Assembly (NCBI GenBank): GCA_039817415.1
Contig: JBCBVV010000031.1
Location: 1-64,000, forward strand
Direction of reading: 5' to 3'
DNA from: JALEFZ01 sp039817415
GTDB lineage: Bacteria; Bacteroidota; Bacteroidia; J057
DNA length: 64,000 nt
In this document: one piece after another, positions 62,901 to 64,000 of the stretch
Position numbering within the stretch: the first letter of the stretch is position 1
How the letters are laid out: each line of letters opens with the position of its first letter
Program-made: the position numbers and the translations under genes
Notes under the pieces: model-generated
What the model was told of the DNA's origin: nothing
Database searches by the model: none
What the model saw: the letters and a program-made list of their open reading frames with translations, nothing else

Positions 62901-63243
62901 AAGCTTGACCGCTGACAATGGCTTTGGCTGTCCAGACCAAATCAGCTACTCCTTTATTAATGTGAGAGGAGCTAATGTGATCATGCCAACCTCCTTTACA
63001 CCCAATAATGATGGGGTCAATGATGAGTTCTCCTTAACAGCCTATTCCTTTCAGACAGTTAATTTCCAAGTCTTTAGTAGATGGGGACTACTTGTGTATG
63101 AGGCAAACGATCCAGCCTTTAAATGGGATGGTACTTACCGCAATAGACCCTTAGATGAAGGCGTATACGTCTACAAGTTTACGGGGATGACCTTTGAGAA
63201 TGAAGAATACACCCGAACAGGGACTATCACCCTCATTCGATAA
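56938..63243 (+). CDS. Giant repetitive surface protein with T9SS type B domain
   Basis: A 2101-residue exported protein, probably an adhesin. A signal segment (about 1-33, ending VRA) precedes an N-terminal domain of the type opening SHIVGADLTYRC that is common in gliding-associated surface proteins of Bacteroidota. Beta-sandwich and cadherin-like parts run to about residue 565. From about 570 to 1890 come 17 full Ig/PKD-like repeats plus a shorter 18th, each with a Cys-x-GDSVQL core, a Y-x-W strand and an ending VTDxxGC. A true PKD domain follows (TYTWNFGDGNGSDE), then the CHU_C type B sorting domain (MPTSFTPNNDGVNDEF and VFSRWGLLVYEA). Met4 is an alternative start. Confidence 0.9.
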   Translation: MNGMIDYFYSYKKLVTASLFALLFLLGATQVRASHIVGADLTYRCVNSATSEYEVCLTVYRDAVNGVQAFDPSITVFIFRTSTGSLYTTEVVNLPPGIADTLAADWTACTTVVPNIRIEYKKYTFNVILPPTPGGYDIAWARCCRNNAITNIATNQGISIVSHVPGTEIPGCNSSPTFNQVLPIFLCQGQPFFFDHSATDADGDSLVYQVSPPLGGFNFGGLGVSQFNPTVSVPANPMGAPPYVPLTFLGGFSFADPFGSGNFNIDQNSGLLSLTPSTTGISVFAVSVLEYRNGVLISENKRDFQIQVISCAAQGPAPTPSKDLSGITVGGAGNPNTGVTGNGILDIVNDTIFVLPTASFCYGVDMSDINVTDSLELFPVSAAFGIGGTAPPPFATLSYTGANPVTGGVCWQVPCENEGDTISLIVGGRDIDDCPGYNFVFDTTYVVVAETNPPNLVHTSPAPTVDTLFVDANRPFCYNISATDVDTFDVLQYFPVEGPFLGLGGTAPFASINSTGNNPLLGDVCWTPTCEQAGQSFRFIIGVEDANFCFNQDFDTLIVVVNPLPNTGAAGPLNVCAGDSAVIVAFGGNSYSWTPTSTLSDPTSPNPFAFPTANTTYNVEITDSLGCVQLDSVSLAVFAPPPVDAGKDTIICQGGNVQLGASGALTFQWEIVPGLNIFDVPNPIASNDSNFVFVVTGTDGNGCTATDSVEVAVMYAIGGPDEIVCAGDSVQLSASGGTIYNWLNTNNIINGNTATPTVFPAVTTNYRVEVEDANGCRDTAFVLVTARPLPTISFGTDTAHCPGDSLQISASGGQTYSWLPSPSLINPNDSAPIVFPLIPTYYTVTVTDSIGCSNTDSLLVSQYALPPAFAGNDTVRCGDTPLQLTASGGVQYFWQNIPSVLGVSTQSPIITPDSNATYNVQVIDTNGCANLDSVDVRFWEADAGPDQQICPGDSIQLAATNGLSYLWDVDPNLINNNLANATVFPPVTQEFGITITDISGCTDRDTVLVNVLPLPPVNATSNSPIICTGDTAQLNVTGGITYAWTPAALMNDSTLADPIIFPIYSGINPDSTINFIVEIEDANGCSNRDTVRQQVGRLPVISLTQDTFRCPGDSVRLDATGGGTYAWTPDSSLSSNNTATTLAFPDTTTNYQVVVTAPWGCVDSSQVQVRVNQVSVGSDQLICPGDTTNIEAFGGIAYTWTPIVGLDSPNLQNPRAFPLVTTVYTVAITDSNGCTHFDSLLVNVRPRPTIDAGNDTSFCQGGSVQLQASGGLNYEWLTTDSISNSSIPNPIVNPTLATVYVVEGTDALGCTNTDSVLVSINLPPNADAGPDTQTKCGQDSVQLNASGGISYLWSPNVAINNLNIPNPRVLPDSNQVYVVQVTDTNGCVNTDSILVQAMYASAFGSTTICEGDTTLLEATTIGGLGASYSWEPAGLLVDPNVQNAMAFPTVDTDFIVTVTDTSGCTDTDTLTISVIPTPTIGAEMDTSICQFDTVQLTASGGLTYLWFSTGGIDDPSSATPNVFPTQTAYYYLQGFDAAGCKAVDSVLITVFPAPPVDAGPDLTKCGPDSVQLNATGALSYEWTPAPALSALNIPNPMAAPLTTTDYIVRGADAIGCYNFDTVRVNTFYADAGEDRSICPGEVGTLVGNSSGGQAIAYSWEPANLVLEPNRRVTLFSVSTATNFILTATDSSGCTHSDTVLISVFEAANANAGQDTAICRGDSVQLSGLGGATYLWTPLRGLDDNTLQNPITSPNQTTLYTLTVTSVDGCLDTDSVEVIVNQLPLIQTTNDTVICRGEPIPLFATGADLYVWSPDSSLSDPTSDMPIAFPSQTTTYSVLGQTLAGCEREASVTVQVEEVPQLNGNLTDSICLGNSTTLVVDGSQEYLWSTGSSVNQIVVAPSATTTYWVVPRNNNGCSGDTLFIEVYVEDQIPIAEFTPDVTEGFIPLDVTFNNTSRGANTYTWNFGDGNGSDEASPTHSYLSAGEFTVSLTADNGFGCPDQISYSFINVRGANVIMPTSFTPNNDGVNDEFSLTAYSFQTVNFQVFSRWGLLVYEANDPAFKWDGTYRNRPLDEGVYVYKFTGMTFENEEYTRTGTITLIR
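58630..62720 (+). repeat. 17-18 tandem Ig/PKD-like coding repeats with period-three pattern
   Basis: The conserved Cys codon of each unit starts at 58663, 58891, 59110, 59338, 59566, 59785, 60016, 60265, 60484, 60712, 60943, 61162, 61402, 61630, 61849, 62089, 62317 and 62545. The spacing in residues is 76, 73, 76, 76, 73, 77, 83, 73, 76, 77, 73, 80, 76, 73, 80, 76, 76. The short 73-residue step falls at every third position, so the array behaves as repeated blocks of three units. Confidence 0.85.
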
Positions 63244-63267
63244 TCTCTCTTCTCACTCAGATACAAA

Positions 63268-63302
63268 AATCCCGAAGCTATATGATGAATAGCTTCGGGA
63301 TT
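63268..63302. terminator. Bidirectional terminator between convergent genes
   Basis: A perfect 14-bp stem, AATCCCGAAGCTAT (63268-63281) with ATAGCTTCGGGATT (63289-63302), 7-base loop. The A-run before it gives a T-run for the minus-strand transcript. It lies between the giant surface gene and the HerA-like gene. Confidence 0.85.
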
Positions 63303-63327
63303 ATCATGTATCAGAAAAGTTGAAGGC

Positions 63328-64000
63328 CTATCTTCTCTTTCCGCCTAAGCCTAACACACCAAGTAGACCACGGGTTAATTCTCTTGCAACTGTCCTTCCA
63401 ACCTGGCGAACCATGGTATTTTTACTCAATTCTTCAATCAGTGATGGATCATCCTTTTTGGCTCGCCTTCTTCTTGTACCTGTAGAGGTTTTGGCCTCTT
63501 TTTCCATCTGCTCCTTCATTTTTTGCTTTTGCTCTTCCTCTTTGGCCTTTTTGATTTTCTCAGTCAAAATCTCATAAGCAGACTCTGGATCAACATCTTC
63601 ATTGTATTTTTTGATCAGCTTAGAGGAGGCAAGAATACCTTGAATTTCACTTTCACTCAGGATATCCATACGAGATTGTGGCGCTCGCAACATGGTATGC
63701 GCCAAAGGAGTAGGGATCCCCTTTTCATTGAGGACTGTAACAAAGGCTTCTCCGATACCCAATTGGGTGATCAGTTCTTCAACATCATAGTAATCCGAAT
63801 CAGGGAAGTTTTGTACAGCAAGTTTAATGGCTTTTCTATCCTTGGCGGTAAAAGCTCTGAGGGCATGCTGGATTTTTAACCCTAATTGACCCAAAATGTC
63901 ATCTGGAATATCAGCAGGATTTTGGGTGCAAAAATAGATACCTACCCCCTTAGATCGAATAAGTTTGATGATGGTTTCTAGCTGATCCAGTAACTCGTCT
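63328..64000 (-). CDS. HerA-like ATPase (DUF853/YjgR family), C-terminal part
   Basis: The last ~223 residues of a protein whose frame continues without a stop to the window edge. The frame from 64000 reads a LLDQLETIIKLIRS segment, then KGVGIYFCTQNPADIP and LGLKIQHALRAFTAKDRKAI, the highly conserved C-terminal portion of DUF853 (helicase HerA-like, E. coli YjgR) proteins of about 500 residues. The Walker motifs lie outside the window. The first Met-type codon at 63894 is an internal TTG, not a true start. A Lys/Glu-rich region (about residues 145-170 of the visible part) and a basic tail (TGTRRRRAKK) follow. The family's role is not well defined; DNA-translocase-like ATPase is the fold-based guess. 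Confidence 0.9.
   Translation of the reverse strand, partial: DELLDQLETIIKLIRSKGVGIYFCTQNPADIPDDILGQLGLKIQHALRAFTAKDRKAIKLAVQNFPDSDYYDVEELITQLGIGEAFVTVLNEKGIPTPLAHTMLRAPQSRMDILSESEIQGILASSKLIKKYNEDVDPESAYEILTEKIKKAKEEEQKQKMKEQMEKEAKTSTGTRRRRAKKDDPSLIEELSKNTMVRQVGRTVARELTRGLLGVLGLGGKRR

Overview
The window reads as chromosomal DNA of a free-living, probably aquatic member of the Bacteroidota (Saprospiria- or Cytophagia-like). The support is family content rather than a marker gene: an ECF sigma/FecR/SusC/SusD locus, three proteins with type A and two with type B type-IX-secretion (T9SS) C-terminal domains, LytS/LytTR signalling, DUF5916 and outer-membrane barrel families, an XrtN exosortase, and promoters of the Bacteroidota form TTG-N18/19-TAnnTTTG. 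No rRNA, tRNA, CRISPR array, transposase or prophage was seen. No gap without a gene exceeds about 210 bp.

Layout. 0.1-8.2 kb: an outer-membrane barrel receptor divergent from a LytS/LytTR two-component pair, then a secreted esterase and a DUF5916 protein. 8.2-11.1 kb: a sugar:sodium symporter and a GH63-type glucosidase (minus strand). 11.2-18.1 kb: a TetR-controlled efflux operon (TolC, HlyD lipoprotein, two ABC ATPases, two ABC-2 permeases), similar in order to E. coli cecR-ybhGFSR, with shared inverted-repeat operators. 18.3-31.8 kb: a xylan-type polysaccharide utilisation locus: ECF sigma, FecR anti-sigma, STN-bearing SusC, SusD, IPT/TIG surface lipoprotein, a four-repeat T9SS protein, a GH10 xylanase and a lipoprotein.

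31.9-46.3 kb is the most unusual part. It looks like an uncharacterised lipid or natural-product locus: an FkbH-type glyceryl-loading enzyme, a condensation-domain/carrier-protein fusion and a sulfotransferase, followed by an uninterrupted six-gene operon (SDR, metallo-beta-lactamase-fold hydrolase, F390-synthetase-like adenylating enzyme, KASIII, MMPL/RND exporter, front-end desaturase) that converges on an alpha/beta hydrolase with a cysteine nucleophile. The set resembles the OleA/C/D logic of head-to-head fatty-acid condensation, with glyceryl, sulfate and export functions added. No product can be named from sequence.

46.5-50.4 kb: the two-gene XrtN system, a VIT-domain membrane protein ending in a PEP-CTERM-like tail and its dedicated exosortase. 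50.5-53.8 kb: a 42-residue membrane protein, a Fur-family regulator, a STAS protein, purA and an AlbA_2 protein. 53.9-63.2 kb: two large T9SS type B surface proteins, one of 2101 residues whose roughly 76-residue repeats show a period-three higher-order structure. 63.3-64.0 kb: the C-terminal part of a HerA-like (DUF853/YjgR) ATPase that runs off the window.
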